Assembly: GCF_003207895.1 (NCBI RefSeq)
Contig: NZ_NKUB01000018.1
Location: 1-57,017 of the forward strand
DNA: 57,017 bases
Direction of reading: 5' to 3'
DNA from: Komagataeibacter swingsii
Lineage (GTDB): Bacteria > Pseudomonadota > Alphaproteobacteria > Acetobacterales > Acetobacteraceae
The notes below the pieces were generated by a model, which searched no databases, was not told where the DNA came from, and was given only the letters and a program-made list of their open reading frames with translations. The position numbers were made by a program, and so were the translations under genes. Shown here piece after piece: positions 1 through 7,917 of this stretch. Position 1 is the first letter of the stretch; the number at the start of each line of letters is the position of its first letter.

Positions 1-84
1 AAACGCATCGGCTCACTCATCAAAGGCTTCTCACCACAGGAATGTGCCAACTACCTCAAAAACTCAGGATATGCATCAACCTAA
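1..84 (+). mobile_element. 3' end of an IS630-family transposase (partial)
   Basis: The first 27 codons read in frame to a TAA at 82-84 and end in a segment containing FSPQECANYL followed by GYAST. That resembles the C-terminal tail of IS630-family DDE transposases (family recognition from memory). The rest of the gene lies left of the window. IS630 elements insert at TA, and a TA occurs at 98-99, where sequence resembling a permease fragment begins, so the element probably ends near 99. Whether the element is intact cannot be judged from this tail. Confidence 0.6.
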
Positions 85-99
85 TCACAGAATGCTCTA

Positions 100-356
100 G
101 TGACCGCTCCAACCTTGACGGCCCGTATTTCCTCAGCACTTACGCCTTTCCGCTGGTATCGCAGTATCCCGGCGCATGGTCGGGGCGTGGTGACGGGATT
201 GCAGATGGTCACATCCTCCACGATCGCGCCGATCCATGCGCAGGCCAGCACGCCGTACAGTGTGATGCCGGTCTGGATGGTGCTGACCAGTCCCGCTTCC
301 ATCAGCACCAGGGCGATGGCCACGTTGAATATGACATAGAACACCCGGCCCGGATG
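100..356 (-). pseudogene. Truncated NCS1-type permease fragment, related to the permease-kinase at 16830-20186
   Basis: Read on the minus strand this stretch gives HPGRVFYVIFNVAIALVL, then MEAG and, further on, WIGA. It aligns with residues about 357-410 of the NCS1 permease part of the hybrid kinase encoded at 16830-20186 (HPGRVVWLVFNALLALLI, METG, WIGA). Neither side continues as a permease. Upstream the frame loses similarity, and downstream it breaks off near the IS630 end at about 99. It is therefore a relic of a second NCS1 transporter or transporter-kinase gene, probably cut by the insertion element. No function is expected. Confidence 0.6.
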
Positions 357-588
357 GGTATTGGGTATGGGGCAGGCGTGTGATCTCGTGGCGGAGGACG
401 TGCGGGCCTACATCACCATCTGAGCATCAGGAACGGATCGATATGCCCAAGGGCGTTCGCCATCGGGCAGGCGGCATGATGTGCGGCCTGCCGTTGGGCC
501 ATGCTGGCAACGGGGGAACAGGCCGTGGGCACGCCGGAGGCGGGGCGGGACTTTTGGCACGCTTGAATATTTTCGAAGGTTAGCCTGA
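357..588. other. Gene-free spacer
   Basis: I see no convincing gene between the permease relic and the tetR stop codon. Short open frames here have no recognisable domain. The stretch may hold further decayed permease sequence and the terminator of the tetR gene, but I could not identify a clear hairpin with a T-run. Confidence 0.3.
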
Positions 589-1197
589 TCAGTTGCTGCG
601 GCACATGCCATCCAGCAGCACATCCAGCGCGGCCGGGATCGGCGCTGGCCCGACCTTTTCTTCAAGCAGTTGATGACTGATCGCCAGCATGGCCAGGCCA
701 TGCACCTGCGCCCAGCCTGCCGCTGCCTGCGCGCTTATGGCAACTGGCCGGAAGCTTCCGTCGCGCTGTCCCTTTTCCAGAAGCCCCAGCAGAATCCCGA
801 AGGTATTCATGGCCGCGTCATGGAGCGACGGATCTATTGTCTTGTCGGCATCGGAACTGAACATCAGCCGATAAAGGCCGGGATTTTGACAGGCAAACCC
901 GATACAGGCCTGCGCCGCCGCCATGAATTGCGCGCGCGTGGACGGCAGATCGGGGGACATTGCCTCTGTCATGGCCTCCCCAAGCCTGTTGAAGCCGATC
1001 CGGGCCAGTTCGCGCAGCAGCATTTCGCGATCCCGGAAATGCTTGTAGGGTGCTGCATGACTGACACCCGTGCGCCGCGCCACTTCCCGCAGGGTGAAGG
1101 CCCAGTTCTGGTCCGTGGCCAGCATGTCCAGCGCCGTGTCGATCAGGGCGCGGCGCAGGTCGCCGTGATGGTAGGGGCGGTCCTTGGTTTCACTCAT
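589..1197 (-). CDS. TetR/AcrR-family transcriptional regulator
   Basis: A 202-residue protein of normal length for a TetR repressor. The N-terminal helix-turn-helix covers roughly residues 10-60 (YHHGDLRRALIDTAL, then FTLREVARRTGVSHAAPYKHF). The YHHGDLR start and the C-terminal half (about 85-190) are typical of the TetR subgroup with a WHG-type ligand-binding domain. It is divergent from the aldehyde dehydrogenase gene at 1298, and an imperfect inverted repeat fills the gap between them. It probably represses that gene pair and itself and responds to an aldehyde, aromatic or related small molecule (inference). The start ATG at 1197 is the only good one. Confidence 0.85.
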   Translation of the reverse strand: MSETKDRPYHHGDLRRALIDTALDMLATDQNWAFTLREVARRTGVSHAAPYKHFRDREMLLRELARIGFNRLGEAMTEAMSPDLPSTRAQFMAAAQACIGFACQNPGLYRLMFSSDADKTIDPSLHDAAMNTFGILLGLLEKGQRDGSFRPVAISAQAAAGWAQVHGLAMLAISHQLLEEKVGPAPIPAALDVLLDGMCRSN

Positions 1198-1207
1198 TCG
1201 TGAGGTC

Positions 1208-1288
1208 CATGTTTACACAAGAAACTTTTGTTGACACCAGATCGTCATGCTCCATACCCTGCCTGTATAAGTTTCTCCTGTAAACATG
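1208..1288. promoter_or_regulatory. Divergent promoter/operator region with long inverted half-sites
   Basis: The 18 bases at 1208-1225 (arm CATGTTTACACAAGAAAC) recur inverted at 1271-1288 (GTTTCTCCTGTAAACATG) with two mismatches, separated by 45 bases. One copy lies next to each start codon, as expected for TetR half-sites or two operators of an autoregulated divergent pair. A TTGACA at 1231-1236 could be the -35 box toward the dehydrogenase; the matching -10 is unclear (CATACC around 1253 or TATAAG at 1266). Operator function is inferred from symmetry and position only. Confidence 0.6.
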
Positions 1289-1297
1289 GAGGGCGCG

Positions 1298-2704
1298 ATG
1301 TCCGATGTTACCGCCATTGAACTGCACAGTATTCTCGACCGGCAGCGTGCCACGTTCCTGAATGCAGGGCCACCGGCCCTGAAACAGCGCCGGACCGACC
1401 TGCGCCGCCTGAAAGCCGAGATCCTGAAGCGGCGGACGGACATCCTGCGCGCCCTGAAAACGGATTTCGGCCAGCGCTCGGAACGCGAAAGCGCGATTGT
1501 GGAACTGATTCCGCTGGTGCAGTCGATCAACTACATGATCGCGCATCTGGGGCACTGGATGAAACCGCAGCGCCGCCACGTCTCGGCCTATTTCCAGTGC
1601 GGTCGTGCCTGGGTGGTTCGGCAGCCGGTGGGTGTCGTGGGCATGATCGCGCCGTGGAACTACCCGGTCTCGCTTGCCCTCGTGCCGCTGGCCACAGCCG
1701 TTGCGGCTGGCAACCGGGCCATGCTCAAACCGTCGGAATTCACGCCGGCTACATCGGCGGTGATCGGCGAAATCGTCCGGGCCATCTTTCCGCCAGAGCA
1801 GGTTGCTGTCGTCACGGGAGGTGGCGAAGTGGGCGCTGCGTTCTCGGCCCTGCCGTTCGATCATATCCTGTTTACCGGCAGCACGGCGGTTGGAAAGAAG
1901 GTGGCTGAGGCGGCCGCGCGCAATCTGACCCCGGTCACGCTTGAACTGGGCGGCAAGTCTCCCGTAGTGATCGCCCCCGGTTTTGCCATGCGGCGGGTGG
2001 CGGATCGCGTGGCATTCGGCAAGCTAACCAATGCCGGGCAGACCTGCATCGCGCCGGATTACGTGCTGGTGCATGAAGACGACAGGGACGCTTTTGCCGC
2101 AGTCTATCAGGACGCCGTGAAAAAGCTGCATCCAGGTGGTTACGCGGGGTCGCCTGATTATACGGCCATTCTCAACACGCATCATTACGAGCGCCTGAGC
2201 AGTCTGATCGACAATGCCGCAGCACAGGGTGCGCAGGTTATCCGGTTGGGGACTGATTCAGCTCCGGATCACGTCCTGGCCCCCGTGCTGCTGCTGGATG
2301 TGACACCGCAGATGGCAGTCATGCAGGAGGAGATTTTCGGACCCGTCCTGCCTGTGCTGACCTACCGCACGCTGGATGAAGCGATTGCCTTCATCAACGC
2401 CCGTCCCCGGCCTCTGGCCCTGTATTATTTTGGCGACAACCGTGCTGAACGCGACAGGGTGTTGAAGAACACGGTTTCAGGAAACGTGACGATCAACGGT
2501 ACATTGATGCATTATGTGCAGGATGACCTGCCATTCGGCGGCGTGGGGGACAGTGGCATCGGGGCGTATCATGGAAAGGAAGGCTTCATCGCGCTCACGC
2601 ATGCCCGTGGCGTGTACCGACAGGGGCGTTTCAATGCGGCAACGCTGCTTCAGCCGCCTTTCGGCAAACTTGCCGATGCCATCATAAATCTGATCCTGCG
2701 ATGA
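1298..2704 (+). CDS. NAD(P)-dependent aldehyde dehydrogenase (coniferyl aldehyde dehydrogenase type)
   Basis: This 468-residue cytosolic enzyme should oxidise an aldehyde to its acid. It has the ALDH hallmarks: the IAPWNYP cofactor segment, the FTGST loop, catalytic Glu in LELGGKSP (residue ~216), nucleophilic Cys in GQTCIAPDYV (~250) and the EEIFGPVLPV motif. Length and the C-terminal hydrophobic end fit the shorter coniferyl-aldehyde/fatty-aldehyde branch (CalB-like). The start at 1298 has a GGAGGG ribosome site four bases away; the ATG at 1286 lies inside the inverted repeat and is less likely. The stop overlaps the next start (ATGA), so the two genes are co-expressed. Exact substrate unknown. 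Confidence 0.88.
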   Translation: MSDVTAIELHSILDRQRATFLNAGPPALKQRRTDLRRLKAEILKRRTDILRALKTDFGQRSERESAIVELIPLVQSINYMIAHLGHWMKPQRRHVSAYFQCGRAWVVRQPVGVVGMIAPWNYPVSLALVPLATAVAAGNRAMLKPSEFTPATSAVIGEIVRAIFPPEQVAVVTGGGEVGAAFSALPFDHILFTGSTAVGKKVAEAAARNLTPVTLELGGKSPVVIAPGFAMRRVADRVAFGKLTNAGQTCIAPDYVLVHEDDRDAFAAVYQDAVKKLHPGGYAGSPDYTAILNTHHYERLSSLIDNAAAQGAQVIRLGTDSAPDHVLAPVLLLDVTPQMAVMQEEIFGPVLPVLTYRTLDEAIAFINARPRPLALYYFGDNRAERDRVLKNTVSGNVTINGTLMHYVQDDLPFGGVGDSGIGAYHGKEGFIALTHARGVYRQGRFNAATLLQPPFGKLADAIINLILR

Positions 2705-3375
2705 CGACGCGCATTCTGCTTATCGGTGGCAGCGGCCTGATCGGGCATTTCGTTAATGAAAAGCTTGCGACACGGCCTGATACCGTCGTCACCAGCCTGA
2801 CGCGTCGGAAATCATCTGGTGTCGATCACGTCATTGACTTCGAACGTCTGTGTGCAGCACCGGAGGCGACGTTACGGGCTGTAGCCCTAACTGGCGCTGA
2901 CGTGGCGATTTCCTGCCTGGGCACGACAATTCGTGCCGCGGGATCGCAGGCGGCCATGTTCCGCGTCGATCACGAATACGTCCTTGCCTTCGCCACAGCG
3001 GCGCATGCGCTTGGCGCGCGCCGGTTCATTCTCGTATCTTCCGTGGGGGCGGGTGGTCCCGGTTTTTACCTCAGGACCAAGGGCGCGATCGAGCGCGACA
3101 TCAGGGCACTCGGTTTCAGCCGCGTGGATATCCTGCGCCCCGGCATGCTGCTGGGCCACCGTGCACAGGCACGACCGATGGAGGCGATCGGGCAGCGGCT
3201 GGCGATGGTGCTGGCACCACTCATGGTCGGCAGGCTGGCCAGATATGGCGCGATTGACGCGGAAACCGTCGCAGAGGCGATTGTGGCGCTGGTGCGGCAG
3301 ACGGGTGATGGATGCCGGACATATGACAATGCGGACCTGCGCCGCATCGTCAGTCAGGCTGCCAGACCATGTTGA
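2701..3375 (+). CDS. NAD(P)-binding Rossmann-fold protein (atypical SDR, HTATIP2-like)
   Basis: A 224-residue protein beginning with a Rossmann dinucleotide motif (LLIGGSGLIGHFV), a middle strand ending in LVSSVGA, and a YLRTK segment in the YxxxK position of short-chain dehydrogenases. Overall layout resembles atypical SDRs of the HTATIP2/YwnB type, which bind NAD(P) and often have unknown substrates. It is translationally coupled to the aldehyde dehydrogenase by a 4-base overlap, so it may act on the same metabolite as an oxidoreductase. The specific reaction cannot be assigned. Confidence 0.75.
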   Translation: MTTRILLIGGSGLIGHFVNEKLATRPDTVVTSLTRRKSSGVDHVIDFERLCAAPEATLRAVALTGADVAISCLGTTIRAAGSQAAMFRVDHEYVLAFATAAHALGARRFILVSSVGAGGPGFYLRTKGAIERDIRALGFSRVDILRPGMLLGHRAQARPMEAIGQRLAMVLAPLMVGRLARYGAIDAETVAEAIVALVRQTGDGCRTYDNADLRRIVSQAARPC

Positions 3376-3649
3376 TGCGGGCGCGATGTCCATGCCAGTT
3401 CGGTGGTGGTCTGGCCATTTGCGCCCAAGTTTGCCCTTGTAGTGTTCATGTTGCCGTCAGATTTGGTAACAGACCATATATTGATCCTCAATCGGACTTC
3501 TTTTCATATGGGCAACAGGCCGCGCCTGCCTTTCCCGTAACGCGCACATCATGGCGGCGTAGGGCATGAAGCGTGCGTGGCGTGGTTTGTGGTTCTGGCG
3601 GCGTATGATAATATCCCCCTGAGTCAGGCATTGCAGGGGTAATGGAATA

Positions 3650-4954
3650 ATGGAAAGCAGCCGGCCTTTGTCCCTGAAGGAAAAGATGGCCTATGGCTGT
3701 GGTGATGCCGCCTCCAACATGATGTGGGGCATGACGTCATCCTACCTGATGTATTATTACACGGATATTTATGGCCTGCCGCTTGTTGCCGTATCGTGGA
3801 TACTGCTGGTAGCCCGTGTTGTTGACGCCTTCTGTGATCCGGCCATCGGCTATATTATTGACCGCATAGGTGGGGTGGTCGTGCCGCGCCTGATCCGCGC
3901 CCTTGCCATTCCCTTCGGCGTAACGGGATTCCTGTGCTTTCTGGCCCTGCCGCTTTCGCCCACGGGAAAGGTCCTGTGGGCGGGGCTGACTTATATTGTG
4001 TTCGGTGCGATCTATTCCTGCATCAACACGCCCTATGGTGCGCTGGCGGTCATGATCAGCCGTTCCGCAACACCGCGGGTTGACCTGAATGCCTTCCGCA
4101 TGATGGGCTGCCAGGCCGGATCGCTGCTCGTCGCGTTGCTGACCATTCCCGCCATTACCTGGCTGGGTGGGGGCGAAAGCGCGGCGCAGCATCAGTATGG
4201 CATGGCGGTGTATGTGCTGGTCCTGTCGGTTCTTGGTGGTTTTTTATGGCTGTGCGTGGCGCATGGCTGCACCGTGCGGCATCCGCCAGCCCCCGTGCGG
4301 CGGGATCTGGTGGTCACGGTGCGGCTTCTCTGCCAGAACCGGCGGTGGGTGCTGAGCAACCTGCTTGCGTTCTTCTATTTCGTGGGGCAGGCGGCCCTGT
4401 TCGGGTTTGCCCTGTATTACGCCCGTGTCATTCTTGGCGGCACGGAGCAGGTGGGGGCCAATATCATTACCTTTGTCACCGTGCTGCTGTTTGCGGGCGT
4501 GCCCGCATGCCTTCCCCTTGCCAGACGCCTGGGGACCGTGCGCAGTGGGATCATATGCCTGATCGCGCAGGGCGCCGCCTATCTGGCGATGGCTGTAGCA
4601 GGGGCGTCCATGACAGGTTTTTTCCTGTCGGTATCCCTTCTGGCGCTGGCGCAGGGCGTGATGTCCCCCCTATATTATACCCTGCTGGCGCAGGCCGTGG
4701 ATGATGGTGATCCGCATGCCTCCACCGGGTCGGCAGGTCTTGCCTATTCGATCAATACATGGGTCACGAAACTGGCGATGGGCCTGACCGGCTTTGTCCT
4801 GGCGCAATTCCTGTCGCTGGGTCATTACGTCGAGAACGGCGTGACACAGCCACCGGCTCTGTCATTGTGGGTTACGGCGGGATTTGTCTGGCTGCCGCTG
4901 GGGGCGGTCTGCATGCAGACCCTTTGCCTTCTGGCATGGCGTGACAGGGGCTGA
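3650..4954 (+). CDS. GPH-family (MelB-like) sugar:cation symporter
   Basis: A 434-residue inner-membrane protein with about 12 hydrophobic segments. The N-terminus (LKEKMAYGCGDAASN, then YYYTDIYGLP and DAFCDPAIGYIIDR) is characteristic of the glycoside-pentoside-hexuronide:cation symporters, including the conserved acidic residues of the first helices that bind the coupling cation and sugar in MelB. The C-terminal half retains the VDDGD-like loop. It stands alone downstream of the NAD(P)-binding gene with a ~275-base gap and probably has its own promoter. The substrate is likely a glycoside or uronide but cannot be read from sequence. Confidence 0.85.
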   Translation: MESSRPLSLKEKMAYGCGDAASNMMWGMTSSYLMYYYTDIYGLPLVAVSWILLVARVVDAFCDPAIGYIIDRIGGVVVPRLIRALAIPFGVTGFLCFLALPLSPTGKVLWAGLTYIVFGAIYSCINTPYGALAVMISRSATPRVDLNAFRMMGCQAGSLLVALLTIPAITWLGGGESAAQHQYGMAVYVLVLSVLGGFLWLCVAHGCTVRHPPAPVRRDLVVTVRLLCQNRRWVLSNLLAFFYFVGQAALFGFALYYARVILGGTEQVGANIITFVTVLLFAGVPACLPLARRLGTVRSGIICLIAQGAAYLAMAVAGASMTGFFLSVSLLALAQGVMSPLYYTLLAQAVDDGDPHASTGSAGLAYSINTWVTKLAMGLTGFVLAQFLSLGHYVENGVTQPPALSLWVTAGFVWLPLGAVCMQTLCLLAWRDRG

Positions 4955-5106
4955 GTATTCCGCTGGCGCGCTCATCAACTCCGCAAGGGTTGTGCCGGAT
5001 TGCCCGCCACGCCACGGACTGTTCGTTCGGGCCTGCGTCCCGGCCCCCACGAGCATGCCGCCCGCATGCCTGTACTGACTGCCATCATGCGCGAATGGAT
5101 GCAGGC

Positions 5107-6065
5107 TAGATGTTTAGTCCCAGGATTTGATGGTGCATTATTTTCATGAGAGTGGAAGGATGCGCTATGGGCCAGGTTCACCACGGATGCGCCACGACGA
5201 CAGCGGCAGTCCGTCGAGCGATACAGCATAGTCAAGAAAGCCTGAGATCTCTGGCGAAACGCTACGGGGGCAACCCGAAGACGGTCGCCAATTGGAAGGG
5301 ACGGCCCGATACAGCGGATCGGCACACTGGCCCGAAGGCTCCTCTTTCGACGGTCTTGTCGATCGAGGAGAAGGGCATCGTCGTGGCGTTCCGTCGCCAT
5401 ACATTATTGCCCCTGGACGACTGCCTTTACGCGCTACAGGCGACGATCCCGCGTCTGACGCGCTCTTCATTGCATCGTTGTCTTCAGCGCCATGGAATCA
5501 GCCGCCTGCCCGACACCGAGGGCGACAAGCCCAGGCGCTCGAAGTTCAAGACTTATCTGATCGGCTATTTTCATATCGACATCGCCGAAGTTCGCATTCG
5601 TCCAACTGCACGAGAAAGCAACACGTCGCGTTGCCGGTGACTTCCTGCGCACCCTCGCCGCTGCGGTTCCATACCGCATCCATACCGTGCTGACCGGCAA
5701 CGGCATGCATTTCACCGATCCGACCGGCGACGGATGGACACCGGACGATATCAAAGCCATGCGGGCCGATGGCGTCCAGTTCCGTTGCCATTCTTTCGAA
5801 GTGGCCTGTGCCGACCTCGATATCGAGCATCGCCTGACAAAACCCCGACATCCGTGGACGAATGGCCAGGTCGAACGCATGAACCGGACGATCAAGGAGG
5901 CGACGGTCAAGCGCGTCTATTACGAAACGCATGACCAACTGTGCCAGCACCTCACCGATTTGGTCGCGGCCTCACCCCATATGAATTCATTTACCAGCAG
6001 TGGGAAAAAGAACCATCACGGTTCATACAAAATCCGCACCATCAAATCCTGGGACTAAACATCTA
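5107..6065 (+). mobile_element. Degenerate IS481-like insertion element with perfect 30-bp terminal inverted repeats
   Basis: The 30 bases at 5107-5136 are exactly repeated, inverted, at 6036-6065; both ends contain TGTTTAGTCCCAGGATTTGA in one or the other orientation. The ~960-base body encodes one transposase reading frame broken in several places. The right repeat contains the transposase stop codon, as is usual for compact elements. No clear direct target duplication flanks it, since the adjacent bases differ after CTA. The ends could in principle be mobilised in trans by an intact relative. Confidence 0.85.
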
Positions 6066-6066
6066 A
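5167..6066 (+). pseudogene. IS481-family transposase, broken by deletion and frameshifts
   Basis: The N-terminal part (MGQVHHGCATTTAAVRRAI onward) is the IS481 helix-turn-helix region. The first catalytic Asp is in FHIDIAEV near 5575. Directly after this the frame jumps from AEV to FAFVQLHEKAT, losing about 20 residues and shifting frame. The second catalytic motif reads LTGNGMHF instead of the usual TDNG, so the second Asp is lost. The Glu motif NGQVERMNRTIKEA is kept. A second shift near 5970 puts the end (LTPYEFIYQQWEKEP) in a third frame. The enzyme cannot be active. Confidence 0.85.
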
Positions 6067-6469
6067 TATATGTCGTGAAACATAATTTTATAACAAAATT
6101 CAGAAATTTTCATTAAATTATAATGAAATTAATTCAGTTACTTATTTTTTATTAATATTATAAATAAAAATTATATTAAACGGATGTGTTTTTGTGGATC
6201 AGTCCCATTGCCGGTATGGGGGCATCACTCTGCAGAGCAATCTCGTTCAATAGGGTATATGATTTGAATTTATCACGTCGATGCGTGCAACTGCAGTTCT
6301 GAAGGGCAGATTCAGAATTCCTGTCTATTATAAAAACTGGATTGGCACGTTAGATATTTAGTCCCATGGATAATATTTTCGAATTTTTAAGTATCGAATA
6401 TTCAATACAGTTGCATCTGTCATTACTATTATAGCGTATAGATCAGTATGATATTTTCATATTGCCGGA
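6066..6469. other. AT-rich gene-free region after the IS481 relic
   Basis: No gene is visible. Bases 6066-6180 are strikingly AT-rich compared with the rest of the window and include a small perfect dyad (TTTCATTA at 6108-6115, TAATGAAA at 6121-6128). It lies downstream of urtE, so no operon promoter is required here. A second copy-like IS end sits at 6351-6370. Such AT-rich stretches in high-GC genomes are often insertion targets or transferred DNA (inference). Confidence 0.5.
6351..6370. repeat. Solo IS481-type terminal repeat remnant
   Basis: TAGATATTTAGTCCCA at 6351-6366 matches the outer end of the IS481-like element at 5107 (TAGATGTTTAGTCCCA) in all but one base. No transposase gene is attached. 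It probably marks the end of an earlier, mostly deleted copy. Confidence 0.5.
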
Positions 6470-7165
6470 TCAGATTGCCACATGACTGCGGATTATATCT
6501 GCATCAAGCGTTTCGGTCGGTCCGGATGCGACAACCTGTCCACGATCCAGAACAATCACTGACTGCGCCAGGGCAAAAGCAAATTCGAAATACTGTTCCA
6601 CCAGCAGGATCGCCATTTCGCCGCTTTCTCTCAATCGATCGATGACGTGGCCAATATCCTTGATAATGCTGGGCTGAATGCCTTCGGTCGGTTCATCAAG
6701 AACAAGTAGTCGAGGGCGGATGACCAGGGCACGGGCAATGGCAAGCTGTTGCTGTTGGCCACCGGACAGGTCACCGCCCTGCCGATTGAGCATCTGGGCC
6801 AGAACCGGAAAGGTCTCAAAAATGGCATCCGGTATTTTACGCTGCCCACGTGGCAGCAGGCCAAAGCCTGTCTCGAGATTTTCGCGTACTGTCAATAAAG
6901 GAAAAATATCGCGTCCCTGTGGAACGGTGGCGATGCCGCGTCGGGCGCGTTCATAGGCGGGCAGGCGGGTGATGTCCTCGCCTTCCCATTCAATCCGCCC
7001 TGACGAGACGGCATGCATGCCCGTAACGGCCCGCAGCACGGTTGTCTTGCCCACCCCGTTGCGACCCAGCAGGCAGGTGACCTGCCCGACACGTGCTTCC
7101 AGCGAGACGCCACGTAGCGCGATGGCCGCCCCATAATGAAGACGGATGTCCCTGACCCTGAGCAT
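6470..7165 (-). CDS. urtE: Urea ABC transporter ATP-binding protein UrtE
   Basis: A 231-residue cytoplasmic ATPase with Walker A GRNGVGKTT (about residue 36), signature LSGGQQQQLAIARAL and Walker B LLVLDEPTEGIQPSI. The EPTEGIQPS wording is typical of the LivF/UrtE branch. Together with UrtD it powers high-affinity urea (and short amide) uptake through UrtBC. It is the last gene of the urtABCDE operon, 11 bases after urtD. Identification rests on the complete five-gene order, which is diagnostic of urea rather than branched-chain amino acid transporters. Confidence 0.92.
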   Translation of the reverse strand: MLRVRDIRLHYGAAIALRGVSLEARVGQVTCLLGRNGVGKTTVLRAVTGMHAVSSGRIEWEGEDITRLPAYERARRGIATVPQGRDIFPLLTVRENLETGFGLLPRGQRKIPDAIFETFPVLAQMLNRQGGDLSGGQQQQLAIARALVIRPRLLVLDEPTEGIQPSIIKDIGHVIDRLRESGEMAILLVEQYFEFAFALAQSVIVLDRGQVVASGPTETLDADIIRSHVAI

Positions 7166-7176
7166 GCCGTTTTTCC

Positions 7177-7917
7177 TTACCGTCCCAGATATACGTCAAT
7201 AACCCGCGGATCGGCACTGACTTCGTCAAGCGGTCCCTCAGCTAGAACCGAACCCTCATGAAGAACCGTCACACTCACATTGAGGGCACGGACAAATTCC
7301 ATGTCATGTTCAACCACCACCACGCTGCGCGTGCGGTTTATATCGCGCAACAGGTCAGCGGTCGCCATTGTTTCGGCATCTGTCATGCCGGCAACCGGTT
7401 CATCCACCAGCAGAAGTTGCGGTTCCTGACCCAGAAGCATGCCAATTTCCAGCCACTGTTTCTGCCCATGGCTGAGACTGCCCGCCTGTTCTTCCGCCCG
7501 GGCCGCAAGGCGGGTGGTTTCCAGAAGCGCCCTTATGCGGAACGTCTCGACTTCCGTTTTCTTGGCAAAAAGCAGGGAGAAAGGTGAACGTAATCCTTTT
7601 AGTGACAAAAGCAGGTTATCGCGTACGCTCAGCGCTTCGAATACGGTTGGTTTCTGGAATTTGCGTCCGATCCCAAGACGGGCAATGGCAGGTTCATCAA
7701 GCCTTGTCAGATCGCGTCCCTCAAACCGCACGATGCCGGTATCAGGGCGGGTCTTGCCCGTGATGATGTCCATCATGGTCGTCTTGCCCGCGCCGTTGGG
7801 GCCGATGATCGCCCGCATTTCTCCCGGCTGCAGACTTAAAGACAGGTCATTGATGGCCCGGAAACCATCAAAACTGACCGAAACGTTGCGAAGTTCAAGC
7901 AGTGGGGATGCATTCAT
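7177..7917 (-). CDS. urtD: Urea ABC transporter ATP-binding protein UrtD
   Basis: A 246-residue ATPase of the LivG/UrtD type: Walker A GPNGAGKTTMMDII, signature LSHGQKQWLEIGM and Walker B LLLVDEPVAGMTDAE. The HGQKQWLEIGM and AGMTD variants are UrtD-typical. The ATG at 7917 overlaps the urtC stop (ATGA) and gives the N-terminus MNASPLLELRNVSVSF; a longer reading to 8073 would add low-complexity residues from within urtC and is rejected. It works as heterodimer partner of UrtE at the inner membrane. Confidence 0.92.
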   Translation of the reverse strand: MNASPLLELRNVSVSFDGFRAINDLSLSLQPGEMRAIIGPNGAGKTTMMDIITGKTRPDTGIVRFEGRDLTRLDEPAIARLGIGRKFQKPTVFEALSVRDNLLLSLKGLRSPFSLLFAKKTEVETFRIRALLETTRLAARAEEQAGSLSHGQKQWLEIGMLLGQEPQLLLVDEPVAGMTDAETMATADLLRDINRTRSVVVVEHDMEFVRALNVSVTVLHEGSVLAEGPLDEVSADPRVIDVYLGR

